Notes: generated from the sequence alone by a model not told the origin. A stretch of DNA of 62,500 bases from Sporosarcina sp. FSL K6-1508 (GCF_038007465.1 NZ_JBBOXF010000001.1:1430001-1492500); one strand, 5' to 3'; counted from the first letter of the stretch, positions 37,013 to 46,124 are shown. Numbers and translations: made by a program.

Positions 37013-37128
37013 TCTTATCTAGAGAGGTATAGGGACTGGCCCGATGACACCTCAGCAACCGCCATTTTGGCACGGTGCTAATTCCAGCAAGCCGGAAATG
37101 CGGCTTGGTAGATGAGGAGAAGACTTAT
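37013..37128 (+). promoter_or_regulatory. SAM-I (S-box) riboswitch upstream of yitJ-metE
   Basis: Hallmark S-box sequence: P1 arms CTTATCT / AGATGAG, then AGAGAGG, GGGACTGGCCCGATGACACC, CAGCAACC, GGTGCTAATTCCAGCA and the 3' GATGAGGAGAAG. S-adenosylmethionine binding is expected to favour the terminator at 37137-37179 and switch off methionine synthesis genes. Confidence 0.96.
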
Positions 37129-37136
37129 TCAAATTT

Positions 37137-37179
37137 AGAGTCTACTTCCTTTATTAAATACAGGAAGAGACTCTTTTTT
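37137..37179 (+). terminator. S-box controlled terminator
   Basis: Stem AGAGTCT-TTCCT / AGGAA-AGACTCT followed by T6. It forms the expression platform of the SAM riboswitch. Confidence 0.9.
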
Positions 37180-37289
37180 GTTTTTATAAATTCTTCCAAT
37201 AAGTAACATAATTTCAAAATGAAGGTGTTTTAAAACGGATTTTCAAAACAATATTTGTGGCAGTGGGAAAAAGAAAGGAGAAAATATAG

Positions 37290-39164
37290 TTGTCGAAATT
37301 ACTGGATACCATGAAAGAACGCATTTTAATTGGTGATGGGGCAATGGGAACCCTTCTTTACTCACATGGGGTGGATCTGTGTTTTGAAGAACTGAACTTG
37401 ACGCATCCCGATCAGGTGCTTCACATCCATCAGGCATATATTGAGGCGGGTGCTGACATTATACAAACAAACACCTATGGTGCCAATTATATAAAGTTAG
37501 CACGTCACGGTTTAGAGGACAGCGTAAAAAAAATAAATAAAGCAGCTGTCCAAATTGCAAAAAAAGCTGCCGGCGAGAATACATTCATCCTTGGAACTAT
37601 CGGGGGGATTCATGGTTCCCGAACATCTATCGGAACAAAGGATGAAATCAAGCGCAGTTTCAGAGAACAATTGTATTGCCTGCTACTTGAAGGGGTAGAT
37701 GGACTACTTTTAGAAACCTATTACGATTTTGATGAATTAACAACTGTACTCAAAATAGCACGTGAGGAGACAGATCTTCCAATCATTACAAACGTTTCGA
37801 TGCATGAAGCCGGCGTACTACAAAATGGCTTGGAGCTTGCGGACGCATTGCAACAATTAGAAGATCTAGGCGCTGATATAGTCGGCATCAACTGCCGACT
37901 TGGTCCACACCATATGTTGAAATCTTTAGAAACTGTCCCAGTGATGAAGCGTGCCCTGTTATCGGTGTATCCGAATGCCAGTTATCCAGGATATAAGGAC
38001 GGTAAATTATTTTACGAAAATGAACCTGACTATTTCGAGAAATTTGCATTGAATTTTAGGAAGGAGGGGGTCAGTTTAATTGGCGGATGTTGCGGGACAA
38101 CGCCAGAACATATTCAAGCATTAGTGAAAGGACTTCCAAATCGAAAGCCGATTATAGAAAAGCTTGTTAAAAAGAAGGAAGCAAAAATAGAGGCTACGGA
38201 GTCTAAGACGAATGGAATGCAAACACCAACATTGCTTGAAACAGTGAAAAAAAGACATTCGATAATTGTTGAACTTGATGCGCCCAAACATTTAAATACG
38301 ACTAAATTCTTCGAAGGGGCCCAGGCGTTAAAGGATGCAGGTGTAGACGCTATCACATTGGCTGATAATTCCTTGGCGACCCCAAGAATTTGCAATGCTT
38401 CAATGGCATCGCTTGTTAAACAAAAGATTGGGGCCACACCCCTTGTTCATGTGACATGCCGGGATCGGAATCTGATTGGCTTGCAGTCACACCTCATGGG
38501 ATTACACACATTAGGTATCACTGAGTTATTGGCAATTACGGGAGATCCTACAAAAATAGGCGATTTTCCCGGTGCAACATCTGTTTTCGATGTGACATCC
38601 TTTGAATTGATTCAACTTATCAAGCAATTTAACGGAGGCATTTCAAAGTCAGGAAAGTCATTGCAACAGAAAACGTCATTTACTGTGGCAGCGGCCTTTA
38701 ATCCGAATGTTCGCCATTTAGATCGCGCCGTTGAGAGATTAGAGAAAAAAATAGAAGCTGGAGCCGATTATTTTATTACCCAGCCAATCTATAGCAAGGA
38801 AAGAATTATAGAAGTTTACGAGGCAACAAAACATATTGAGACACCGACATACATCGGAATTATGCCGTTGACCTCGTCGCAAAACGCCGAATTTCTGCAC
38901 AACGAGGTACCAGGCATTAAGTTGACAGAACAAGTACGAGCAAGAATGGCATTATCTAACGGGAATCGTGAACAGTCTACGAGAGAAGGGTTAGAAGTTT
39001 CTAGGGAATTGATCGATGTGGCACTTGAGCATTTTCATGGCATCTATTTAATAACACCCTTTATGCGTTACGACATGACTGTGAATTTAACGGAGTATAT
39101 ACACAGCAGAGTGGACGCCGTTGTTGCAAGGGAGGTGATTCAAACCGAAAGTATCGTCTATTAA
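37290..39164 (+). CDS. yitJ: Bifunctional homocysteine S-methyltransferase / methylenetetrahydrofolate reductase (YitJ)
   Basis: 624 aa with two domains. Residues about 1-290 are a Zn-dependent homocysteine methyltransferase (GDGAMGTLLYSHG, zinc ligand region GINCRLG, and GGCCGTTPEH). Residues about 325-610 are a MetF-like flavoprotein (VELDAPKH, LLAITGDPTKIGDFPGA, AAFNPNVRHL, YFITQPIYS) reducing 5,10-methylene-THF to 5-methyl-THF. The TTG start follows AAGGAG. It makes the methyl donor used by MetE encoded next. Under S-box control. Confidence 0.94.
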   Translation: MSKLLDTMKERILIGDGAMGTLLYSHGVDLCFEELNLTHPDQVLHIHQAYIEAGADIIQTNTYGANYIKLARHGLEDSVKKINKAAVQIAKKAAGENTFILGTIGGIHGSRTSIGTKDEIKRSFREQLYCLLLEGVDGLLLETYYDFDELTTVLKIAREETDLPIITNVSMHEAGVLQNGLELADALQQLEDLGADIVGINCRLGPHHMLKSLETVPVMKRALLSVYPNASYPGYKDGKLFYENEPDYFEKFALNFRKEGVSLIGGCCGTTPEHIQALVKGLPNRKPIIEKLVKKKEAKIEATESKTNGMQTPTLLETVKKRHSIIVELDAPKHLNTTKFFEGAQALKDAGVDAITLADNSLATPRICNASMASLVKQKIGATPLVHVTCRDRNLIGLQSHLMGLHTLGITELLAITGDPTKIGDFPGATSVFDVTSFELIQLIKQFNGGISKSGKSLQQKTSFTVAAAFNPNVRHLDRAVERLEKKIEAGADYFITQPIYSKERIIEVYEATKHIETPTYIGIMPLTSSQNAEFLHNEVPGIKLTEQVRARMALSNGNREQSTREGLEVSRELIDVALEHFHGIYLITPFMRYDMTVNLTEYIHSRVDAVVAREVIQTESIVY

Positions 39165-39207
39165 AATATGGAAAATAAAAAATAAAAAATAAAGGGGATA
39201 ACATACG

Positions 39208-41502
39208 ATGGTAAAAGTACAAAGTTCAAATAACGGGTACCCAAGAATTGGTGGAAAACGTGAATGGAAAAGGGCATTGGAAAGCTTCTGGAATGGAGCA
39301 ATTTCAGAAGAAGAACTTTTAAAAATAACGCAAGAACTACGTTTAGATAGCCTTCGAAAGCAAAAAGAATTCGGTATTGATCTTATTCCGGTTGGAGATT
39401 TCTCGTTATATGATCATGTGCTGGACACCTCGATTATGTTTGGTGTCGTGCCAAAACGCTTTGCATATGCAGGCGGCAAGGTGCCTCTGGACACGTATTT
39501 TGCAATTGCCCGCGGAACTAAGGACGGGGTTGCTTCTGAAATGACCAAATGGTTCAATACAAATTATCATTATATTGTTCCAGAATTAGAAGGTGTAAAA
39601 CCGAAACTAGTAGAGAACCGTCCATTGGCATTTTATAAAGAAGCAAAAGAAAAGTTGGGCATTGAAGGTAAGCCTGTACTTTTAGGTCCAGTTACATATA
39701 TTAAACTGGCAAAGTCTTTCGGTGAAGAGAATTTCCCGGCTTTATTAAAACAGTTTACGCCCTTGTATATAGAGGTGTTGAAAGAGCTTGAAGAGGCCGG
39801 CGCAGAGTGGGTTCAGATTGATGAGCCAATTCTTACAAGCAAGTTGTCGAAAGAGGATTTTGAACATGTGCATCAGGCATATGCAGAGATCCATGAGGCA
39901 GTGCCAACATTAAAAATTATCCTGCAAACTTATTTTGAAAAAGTTGCTAATTATGAAGCAGTTGCTGCGTTGCCTGTACAAGGATTGGGTCTGGATTTTG
40001 TTCACGGTGATTCACTTGAATTGCTGCAGAAATACGGTTTCCCTAAAGACAAAGTACTCGCAGCGGGTGTCATTGACGGTCGGAATGTGTGGCGAGCGGA
40101 TCTGGATAGTAAATTAACAGTGTTAGAAGAAATTCAGGCTTTTGTTGAAAAGGAACGTCTTATTGTTCAACCGTCGGCTTCATTGCTCCACGTGCCGGTT
40201 AGTACACAACCGGAAGAAAAATTGGATTCAATTATAAAGGGAGGCCTTTCGTTTGCCGATGAAAAGCTTGCTGAAATTGTTATCCTTAGTAAGGGCGTCC
40301 ACGAAGGAACAGAAACTATTGCGACAGAGCTTGAAGAAAGCAGAGATGCACTTACTCGCCTAAATAACTCGAAATACCGGCAAAACGTTGAAGTGAAAGA
40401 AACGATCGAAAAGTTAACTGAACAAGACGTGAATCGCTCATTACCATTTGCAGAACGGATTATCGAGCAACAACAACGCTTTAAGTTGCCTCTTCTGCCG
40501 ACAACAACAATTGGGAGTTTACCGCAGACACCAGAGGTAAGGCAGACGAGATCCAAATGGCGCAAAGGGGAAATTACAAATCAGGCCTATGAGCAATTTA
40601 TTAAAGATCAGATTGACAAATGGATTGAAATTCAAGAGGCTATCGGCATTGATGTTTTAGTTCATGGAGAATTTGAAAGAACGGATATGGTCGAATACTT
40701 TGGTGAAAAGTTTGAAGGTTTTGCAGTGTCGCAGTTCGGCTGGGTTCAGTCGTATGGTTCACGTTGTGTCAAGCCGCCACTCATTTTAGGGGATGTTGCA
40801 TTTAGTGAGCCGATTACTGTGAAGGAAAGTGTCTATGCGCAATCGTTAACGACTAAACCGCTAAAAGGGATGCTGACGGGTCCTGTGACAATTTTGAATT
40901 GGTCCTTTGTACGCGACGATATTCCTCGTTTTGATGTATTGAACCAAATTGCATTTGCACTTCGTCAAGAAATTGAAGAGCTTGAAAAGAACGGCATTCG
41001 TATGATTCAGGTAGATGAACCCGCACTTCGAGAAGGTTTGCCCCTTGATCCCGAGAAAAAAGATAGCTATTTGGATGCTGCTGTCTATGCGTTCAAACTA
41101 GCAACTGCTTCAGTTGAAAATGACACGCAAATCCATACACATATGTGTTATTCGGAGTTTAGCGGCATTATCCAATCCATTAGTGCGCTGGATGCGGATG
41201 TTATTTCGATTGAAACATCAAGAAGTCATGGCGAAATCATCGCGGCATTTGAGAACAATACGTATGATAAAGAAATTGGCTTAGGTGTTTATGATATCCA
41301 TAGCCCGCGCGTTCCAAGCAAGGAAGAAATGAAACAAAATATTAATCGTGCCCTTAAAACCATTAATCCGAACCAATTTTGGATTAATCCGGATTGCGGT
41401 TTGAAAACAAGAAAAGAAGAAGAGACGATTGAAGGTTTGAAAGTAATGGTAGCAGCGGCGAAAGAAGTTAGGGAAAGTCAATTGGTTGCACAAAAGAATT
41501 AA
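39208..41502 (+). CDS. metE: Cobalamin-independent methionine synthase MetE
   Basis: Transfers the methyl group of 5-methyl-tetrahydropteroyl-triglutamate to homocysteine. 764 aa, full length. It has the N-terminal GYPRIGGKREWK, a C-terminal catalytic barrel with LPTTTIGSLPQT, and zinc ligands in IHTHMCYSEF and NPDCGLKTR. ATG follows AAGGGG. Second gene of the S-box operon after yitJ, with a terminator following. Confidence 0.96.
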   Translation: MVKVQSSNNGYPRIGGKREWKRALESFWNGAISEEELLKITQELRLDSLRKQKEFGIDLIPVGDFSLYDHVLDTSIMFGVVPKRFAYAGGKVPLDTYFAIARGTKDGVASEMTKWFNTNYHYIVPELEGVKPKLVENRPLAFYKEAKEKLGIEGKPVLLGPVTYIKLAKSFGEENFPALLKQFTPLYIEVLKELEEAGAEWVQIDEPILTSKLSKEDFEHVHQAYAEIHEAVPTLKIILQTYFEKVANYEAVAALPVQGLGLDFVHGDSLELLQKYGFPKDKVLAAGVIDGRNVWRADLDSKLTVLEEIQAFVEKERLIVQPSASLLHVPVSTQPEEKLDSIIKGGLSFADEKLAEIVILSKGVHEGTETIATELEESRDALTRLNNSKYRQNVEVKETIEKLTEQDVNRSLPFAERIIEQQQRFKLPLLPTTTIGSLPQTPEVRQTRSKWRKGEITNQAYEQFIKDQIDKWIEIQEAIGIDVLVHGEFERTDMVEYFGEKFEGFAVSQFGWVQSYGSRCVKPPLILGDVAFSEPITVKESVYAQSLTTKPLKGMLTGPVTILNWSFVRDDIPRFDVLNQIAFALRQEIEELEKNGIRMIQVDEPALREGLPLDPEKKDSYLDAAVYAFKLATASVENDTQIHTHMCYSEFSGIIQSISALDADVISIETSRSHGEIIAAFENNTYDKEIGLGVYDIHSPRVPSKEEMKQNINRALKTINPNQFWINPDCGLKTRKEEETIEGLKVMVAAAKEVRESQLVAQKN

Positions 41503-41531
41503 TTTTTTAAAATAAGTTCTTGAATAAGAGA

Positions 41532-41576
41532 GGCGTCTCCCCGTGCGTTAGTTAATGACGGAGGGGATGCCTTTTG
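41532..41576 (+). terminator. Terminator after metE
   Basis: Hairpin GGCGTCTCCCC / GGGGATGCC (with a bulge) followed by TTTT. Confidence 0.7.
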
Positions 41577-41589
41577 TGATTGGTTGGCG

Positions 41590-41970
41590 AGGGAGATATG
41601 AGCGGTCGAGTGTAGTTTACGGTCGGTTGCTGAGGAGATATGAGCGGTCGAGTGTAGTTTATGATCGTTTGCTGAGGAGATATGAGCGGTCGAGTGTAGT
41701 TTACGATCGGTTGCTGAGGAGATATGAGCGGTCGAGTGTAGTTTATGATTGTTTGGCGAGTAGATATGAGCGGTCGATCGTAGTTTACGATCGTTTGACG
41801 AGGAGATATGAGCGGTCGATCGTAGTTTACGATCGTTTGACGAGGAGATATGAGCGGTCGATCGTAGTTTGTGATCGGTTGGCGAGTAAATATGAGCGGT
41901 GGAGTGTAGTTTACGATCGTTTGCTGAGGAGATATGAGCGGTCGAGTGTAGTTTACGGTCGGTCGTGAAG
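41590..41970. repeat. 42-bp minisatellite, nine units
   Basis: The motif ATATGAGCGGTCGA recurs at exactly 42-bp spacing from 41596 to 41932 (nine copies). Several units contain a perfect small hairpin GATCGTA-GTT-TACGATC. Because 42 is a multiple of three and the unit has few stops, long frames stay open on both strands: + RYERSSVVYDRLLR repeats, - PRQTIVNYDRPLIS repeats. Neither frame has a convincing ribosome-binding site, so I treat this as repeat DNA rather than a gene. Confidence 0.9.
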
Positions 41971-41992
41971 GATAGTACTCCACGGTATCTTT

Positions 41993-42026
41993 TAGTATAC
42001 TATGGCACTACAAAGTGCGTACTACT
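41993..42026. promoter_or_regulatory. Putative HxlR operator upstream of the FMN reductase
   Basis: TATACTATGGCACT-ACA-AAGTGCGTACTA is an imperfect dyad. It is nearly identical to the sequence at 43207-43235 in front of the HxlR gene. It lies just upstream of a -10-like TATACT (42045-42050). Confidence 0.65.
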
Positions 42027-42100
42027 TATTTCATTTTATTTGTGTATACTTAAGATAGGAATTAGCTTTATAAATCATTTATATAGAGGAGTTTTACATT

Positions 42101-42667
42101 ATGGCAATTAAAGTAAAGGCAATTATCGGCAGTACAAGTTCAACTTCATTCAACTTGAAACTAGTTGAACATATGAGAAATCGTTATGCAGATCAATTAG
42201 ACATTACACCGGTTTTCATCAATGATCTTGAAATGTTTTCAATTGATACAGAAAGCAATCCATCTGCAAACGTAGTGGATTTTAAAAATAATGTTAAAGA
42301 TTCAGATGCTGTATTATTTGCAGTCCCTGAATATAACTTCTCGATTCCAGGCGCAATGAAAAATGCAATTGACTGGTTATCACGTGGAGGCGATTTCACG
42401 CTTCAAAACAAACCTGGATTCATCGTGGGATCGTCTATGGGAGTATTCGGCAGTATTCGTGCTCAAATTCACTTAAGAGAAATTCTATCAAACCCGGCAT
42501 TAGCGCCTGTATTATTGCCTGGCAATGAAGTTTACGTCGGTTCCGTGCATGAAAAAATGAACGAAGCTGGCGAACTAACAGATAAAGCTACAATCGACTT
42601 CTTGGATTCAGTTGTTTATAACTTTATTGAGTTTTATAATAAAACGGCTGTTACAGTTAAAGCTTAA
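42101..42667 (+). CDS. NAD(P)H-dependent FMN reductase (azoreductase/chromate reductase-like)
   Basis: 188 aa with a flavodoxin-like fold. FMN phosphate loop GSTSSTSFN at about 10-18, and the family motif VPEYNFSIPGAMKNAIDWLSRGG at about 74-96. Such enzymes reduce quinones, azo dyes or chromate with NAD(P)H. AGAGGAG precedes ATG. A shared operator suggests control by the HxlR regulator encoded convergently downstream. Confidence 0.9.
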   Translation: MAIKVKAIIGSTSSTSFNLKLVEHMRNRYADQLDITPVFINDLEMFSIDTESNPSANVVDFKNNVKDSDAVLFAVPEYNFSIPGAMKNAIDWLSRGGDFTLQNKPGFIVGSSMGVFGSIRAQIHLREILSNPALAPVLLPGNEVYVGSVHEKMNEAGELTDKATIDFLDSVVYNFIEFYNKTAVTVKA

Positions 42668-42718
42668 GGAATCAACTAATCATCCGTTGGAAGTTAGCAT
42701 CCTTACTGATTTATAAGG

Positions 42719-42767
42719 ATTTCAGCATTTAGCCCACCACCTATAGAAGTGGTGGACCTCTGCTGAA
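42719..42767 (+). other. Nested hairpin in the 3' region of the FMN reductase
   Basis: Outer stem TTCAGCA / TGCTGAA and inner stem CCACCAC / GTGGTGG. No T run, so not an intrinsic terminator by itself. The strong terminator at 42775 follows at once. Confidence 0.5.
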
Positions 42768-42774
42768 TCAAGTT

Positions 42775-42809
42775 AAAAACAGACACTCTCTTGGAGAGTG
42801 TCTGTTTTT
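42775..42809. terminator. Bidirectional terminator between FMN reductase and HxlR genes
   Basis: Perfect palindrome AAAAACAGACACTCTC-TTG-GAGAGTGTCTGTTTTT between convergent genes. Confidence 0.92.
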
Positions 42810-42819
42810 AAATCATCTA

Positions 42820-43179
42820 TTAAAGTACGTCACTGATGTTCTGGTTATTTCTTTTCTTTTGAATATGTGTGGCATGGCTGGTGCCCCATTCGTGCATAAT
42901 TGCTAGCACAGGCTGCAAGCTATTTCCATACTCGGAAATAGAATACTCAACTTTCGGTGGAACCTGTGGATAGATAACTCTGTTAATAATATCCTCATCT
43001 TCTAATTCTCTTAATTGCTTGGTCAACATTTTTTGAGTAATATCAGGCATCAATCTTTTCAATTCACTAAATCTTTGTGTCCCTTCAGTAAATAAGTGCA
43101 GTAAAATAATCGGTTTCCATTTACCTACTAAGATACCCAAAGCTTCATCAACTTTACATAGTTCGGGTGTTATCTCCAT
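42820..43179 (-). CDS. HxlR/DUF24-family regulator with an N-terminal cysteine
   Basis: 119 aa winged helix-turn-helix of the HxlR (MarR-like DUF24) family: VGKWKPIILLHLFTEGTQRFSELKRL, ITQKMLTKQLRELEDEDII, PPKVEYSISEYG. Cys8 lies just before the first helix, as in the redox- and quinone-sensing relatives YodB, CatR and HypR of B. subtilis. Its upstream region carries the same dyad as the FMN reductase promoter, suggesting it regulates both itself and the reductase in response to electrophiles. Confidence 0.9.
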   Translation of the reverse strand: MEITPELCKVDEALGILVGKWKPIILLHLFTEGTQRFSELKRLMPDITQKMLTKQLRELEDEDIINRVIYPQVPPKVEYSISEYGNSLQPVLAIMHEWGTSHATHIQKKRNNQNISDVL

Positions 43180-43206
43180 AGTATAACCTCCATTAGTATC
43201 ATTTTA

Positions 43207-43235
43207 TATACTATAGCACTTTTAAGTGCGTACTT
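43207..43235. promoter_or_regulatory. Putative HxlR auto-operator
   Basis: TATACTATAGCACTTTTAAG followed by TGCGTACTT. It matches the dyad at 41993-42026 at nearly all positions and overlaps a -10-like TATAGT on the - strand, ahead of the regulator gene. Confidence 0.65.
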
Positions 43236-43331
43236 CTCTTTCCATCTAGTTTGTTCCATAATAACATATATAGGGATCTATTACTATTCGTGAAAATTTT
43301 AGCTGTTTAAAAACAGAAGGAGGAATGTAAT

Positions 43332-44174
43332 ATGAATCAGAAACAAATCTTCTCAAGGGGAATAAGAAGTGTTAAGACTGTTGTTTATCAGGAAAATTCG
43401 CCAACTCATAAAGTTGGATTAGTTATTGAACCAGGAAACTGGGAAGAGGTCGATCCGTTTCTGTTGATGGCAGAGGACTTTTTCGAACGCGGAACATTCG
43501 GCATGCACCCGCATCGTGGTATTGAAACAGTAACGTATGTCATTGGTGGAAAACTGGAGCATTTTGATAATAAAACGGGCGGCGGGGAATTGTACCCCGG
43601 AGACGTGCAATGGATGACTGCGGGTAAAGGAATCATTCATACAGAAGATCCTGCAGTTGGAGAAATGGTACATTCCCTTCAATTATGGCTCAATCTCCCG
43701 AGCGATAAAAAAATGACAGAACCGCGTTACCAAAACATGCGTGCACAAGATATGCCGGTACGCTATGAAGAGGGGGCAACAATTCGTGTCTTTTCCGGTT
43801 CTTCCGAGGATATAACTGCTGACACAAAAAATCATGTGCCCGTGACAATGGTTGAATTGATTGTTGAACCAGGAACCACTGTCACACAAAATCTTCCCGG
43901 CAACTACAACGGGTTCCTTTATATACTAGAAGGAACAGGGATGTTTGGCAAGGAGAGCACGGAGGGAAAGAAAGGGCAGGTTCTGTGGCTAGAACGTGGA
44001 ATGGACATTGAACAGACTGAAGTGAAGATTCACGCACTAGAAAAATTGCATATTATGTTATATGCAGGTAAACCTGTCGGAGAAAAAGTGGTAGCGCGAG
44101 GTCCGTTTGTGATGAATTCAGAAGAAGAGATTGTGCAGGCCTATAAAGATTATAGAGAAGGAAGCTTTGAGTAA
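43332..44174 (+). CDS. Pirin family protein (bicupin, quercetinase-like)
   Basis: 280 aa with two cupin domains. The N-terminal metal site is complete: His59 and His61 in MHPHRGIETVTYV, and His103 and Glu105 in GIIHTEDP. The second cupin (about 170-270: VELIVEPGTTV, FLYILEGTGMFG) is without clear ligands, as usual for pirins. Bacterial pirins include quercetin 2,3-dioxygenases and redox-linked regulators; the substrate here is unknown. AAGGAGGA precedes ATG. Next to redox genes. Confidence 0.9.
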   Translation: MNQKQIFSRGIRSVKTVVYQENSPTHKVGLVIEPGNWEEVDPFLLMAEDFFERGTFGMHPHRGIETVTYVIGGKLEHFDNKTGGGELYPGDVQWMTAGKGIIHTEDPAVGEMVHSLQLWLNLPSDKKMTEPRYQNMRAQDMPVRYEEGATIRVFSGSSEDITADTKNHVPVTMVELIVEPGTTVTQNLPGNYNGFLYILEGTGMFGKESTEGKKGQVLWLERGMDIEQTEVKIHALEKLHIMLYAGKPVGEKVVARGPFVMNSEEEIVQAYKDYREGSFE

Positions 44175-44271
44175 ATATAAACTCTTCAATTAAGTACAGA
44201 ATCACAAAGTATGAAATATTCTAATAGGTTTGATATGCTTTTAGTGAAATAAGAAAATGGGAGTTGCTAAT

Positions 44272-44769
44272 ATGGGAAGTAAGACGGAACAAGTGGCGAG
44301 TTTTAAAGAAGCAATGGGGAATTATCCGACGGGGGTCACTGTCGTTACAGCATATGATGCAGATAAAAAACCGATGGGGCTGACAGTCAATTCATTTGCA
44401 TCCGTATCTTTGGAACCTTTACTCATTTTATGGTCAATTGATAAAAGAGTATCTACCTATAGCGACTTTCTAAGTACGGAAAAATTTTCGGTAAATATTT
44501 TGGCCGAAGATCAAAGCGACTTATGCACGTTATTTTCCAGTCGGGTTGCCGATCGATTTAGTCAATGTGACTGGAAAGAGTCGGATTTACAGCTTCCAGT
44601 ACTGTCAAATACACTTGCGGTTTTGCAATGTAAAACGGTACAACAAATTGAGGCTGGAGATCATACAATACTAATAGGTGAAGTGTTAGATATTCAGAAT
44701 GAAGGTAAAGAACCGCTGCTCTACCACCGAAGAAATATAGGTGCAATCCCAGAAAGTTTTTATAATTAA
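44272..44769 (+). CDS. Flavin reductase family protein
   Basis: 165 aa of the HpaC-like split-barrel family: FKEAMGNYPTGVTVVTAYD near 10, MGLTVNSFASVSLEPLLIL near 37, and HTILIGEVLDIQ near the C terminus. It reduces FMN/FAD with NAD(P)H for partner mono-oxygenases or as a general flavin reductase. ATG 44272 has GGGAG 9 nt upstream. An in-frame ATG 15 bp earlier lacks a site. A terminator follows. Confidence 0.88.
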   Translation: MGSKTEQVASFKEAMGNYPTGVTVVTAYDADKKPMGLTVNSFASVSLEPLLILWSIDKRVSTYSDFLSTEKFSVNILAEDQSDLCTLFSSRVADRFSQCDWKESDLQLPVLSNTLAVLQCKTVQQIEAGDHTILIGEVLDIQNEGKEPLLYHRRNIGAIPESFYN

Positions 44770-44797
44770 TCGAATCCGTATAAATTTCGGTATAGAA

Positions 44798-44838
44798 AGG
44801 CCTGCCATTAGTTCAATAACTGACGGCAGGCCTATTTG
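44798..44838. terminator. Terminator between convergent flavin reductase and MetE-like genes
   Basis: Stem AGGCCTGCC / GGCAGGCCT with a T-rich + side tail. Confidence 0.75.
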
Positions 44839-44948
44839 TTATTCGCAAATACCAATCCCACAGATCTCCATATCTATAAACGGATGAGAAATGTACTCTG
44901 AATTCTCCAATTAAAGGGGGCATTCCGGACTTCATCGGGACAGTGTCT

Positions 44949-46079
44949 TTACCGTCTTACTTGCTCCCACACATCTTGTGCGGTATCTACTGTATGGCGT
45001 ACTTTTTCCCACTGTTGTTCTTCTGTCAGTAGATTACCTTCTTCTGTCGAAGCAAAACCGCATTGCGGGCTCAAACAGAGTTGCTTCAAAGGTACATACT
45101 TTGCAGCTTCCGCTATTCTTGCCTTAACTTTTTCAGGGTCTTCCAGTTCGCCGAATTTAGACGTGATCAGACCTAATACAATATAGAGGTCGGGTCGGTT
45201 TACACGGCGCAATGGTTCAAAATTGCCGGAGCGTTCGTCATCAAATTCAAGGAAAAGCCCGTCAACATCCAATCCGCCGAAAATTATTTCAGATACTTCT
45301 TCGTAGCCACCGCTGGAAAAGTAGGTGGATTTGAAATTACCGCGGCAAATATGCATCGTCACGAGCAAGTCGGCTGGTCTTTTCGAGATGGCTTCATTGA
45401 TTATCCTTGCAGATAGTTGTGCAAGGGTATCGGGGTTTTGCCCTTCTGCTTTCAATGTATCTCTACCGTCTTCTGATAAGAAAGAGGCCCACGATGTATC
45501 ATCAAGTTGCAGGTAGCGGCATCCTTCATCATAAAGTGCCTGAATTACATTTTGATAGGCGGTCACCAAGTCATTGAATAACTCATCATCAGTTGCATAG
45601 ACGCCATCTTCAAATGTTGCTCTGTGTAGTAACATATTTGGACTAGGAATCGTGAATTTTGCTAGCGTATCGCCTGCGACACTTTTTAGGAACGTGAAGT
45701 GTTCAATCATGTAATGATCACTGCACCGAATTTTATCTGTTACTTTAATGCCATCTGCTTTGCGTCGGACGCCTTTAAATTCGACTCCTTCTTCCGTTTG
45801 GTATAAGTCGACTCCTTCAAAACCGGCTAGAAAATCGAAGTGCCACCATTTACGGCGGAATTCACCATCTGTTACTGATTTTAGTCCAGCATCTTTTTGT
45901 TTTTGCACGAGCTTTGTGATTTCCTCGTTTTCGATTGTACGTAATTTTTCGGCAGTGATTTCACCGTTTTCATTTTGGAGACGGGCTTGTTTTAGGCGTT
46001 CTGGTCGTAGGAAACTCCCCACATGGTCTGCTTTGAATGGAGCTTTCGTTAAAGTTGGTTCCGCGATTTGTTTCGTCAA
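44949..46079 (-). CDS. MetE C-terminal-domain methyltransferase (YxjG/YxjH-like)
   Basis: 376 aa corresponding to the catalytic half of cobalamin-independent methionine synthase only. It has KADHVGSFLRPERLK, VTDGEFRRKWWHFDF, QLDDTSWASFL, zinc ligands in MHICRGN and LSPQCGFAS. B. subtilis has the similar yxjG/yxjH in the S-box regulon; they are thought to methylate homocysteine from alternative donors. TTG start with AGAGGG upstream. Third gene after metI-metC, 45 bp downstream. Confidence 0.9.
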   Translation of the reverse strand: MTKQIAEPTLTKAPFKADHVGSFLRPERLKQARLQNENGEITAEKLRTIENEEITKLVQKQKDAGLKSVTDGEFRRKWWHFDFLAGFEGVDLYQTEEGVEFKGVRRKADGIKVTDKIRCSDHYMIEHFTFLKSVAGDTLAKFTIPSPNMLLHRATFEDGVYATDDELFNDLVTAYQNVIQALYDEGCRYLQLDDTSWASFLSEDGRDTLKAEGQNPDTLAQLSARIINEAISKRPADLLVTMHICRGNFKSTYFSSGGYEEVSEIIFGGLDVDGLFLEFDDERSGNFEPLRRVNRPDLYIVLGLITSKFGELEDPEKVKARIAEAAKYVPLKQLCLSPQCGFASTEEGNLLTEEQQWEKVRHTVDTAQDVWEQVRR

Positions 46080-46124
46080 TTTTACTACCCTCTTTCTAAC
46101 GAATATGGTTATCTGTAGCTGGGC

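Noticed and set aside
41590..41970. CRISPR array
   Set aside because: Units are contiguous 42-bp repeats without unique spacers, and no cas genes are in the window.
41552..41983. Long frames on both strands over the 42-bp repeats (137 and 143 codons) as protein genes
   Set aside because: The frames stay open because the unit length is a multiple of three. Neither has a ribosome-binding site or non-repetitive domain. Reported as a minisatellite instead.
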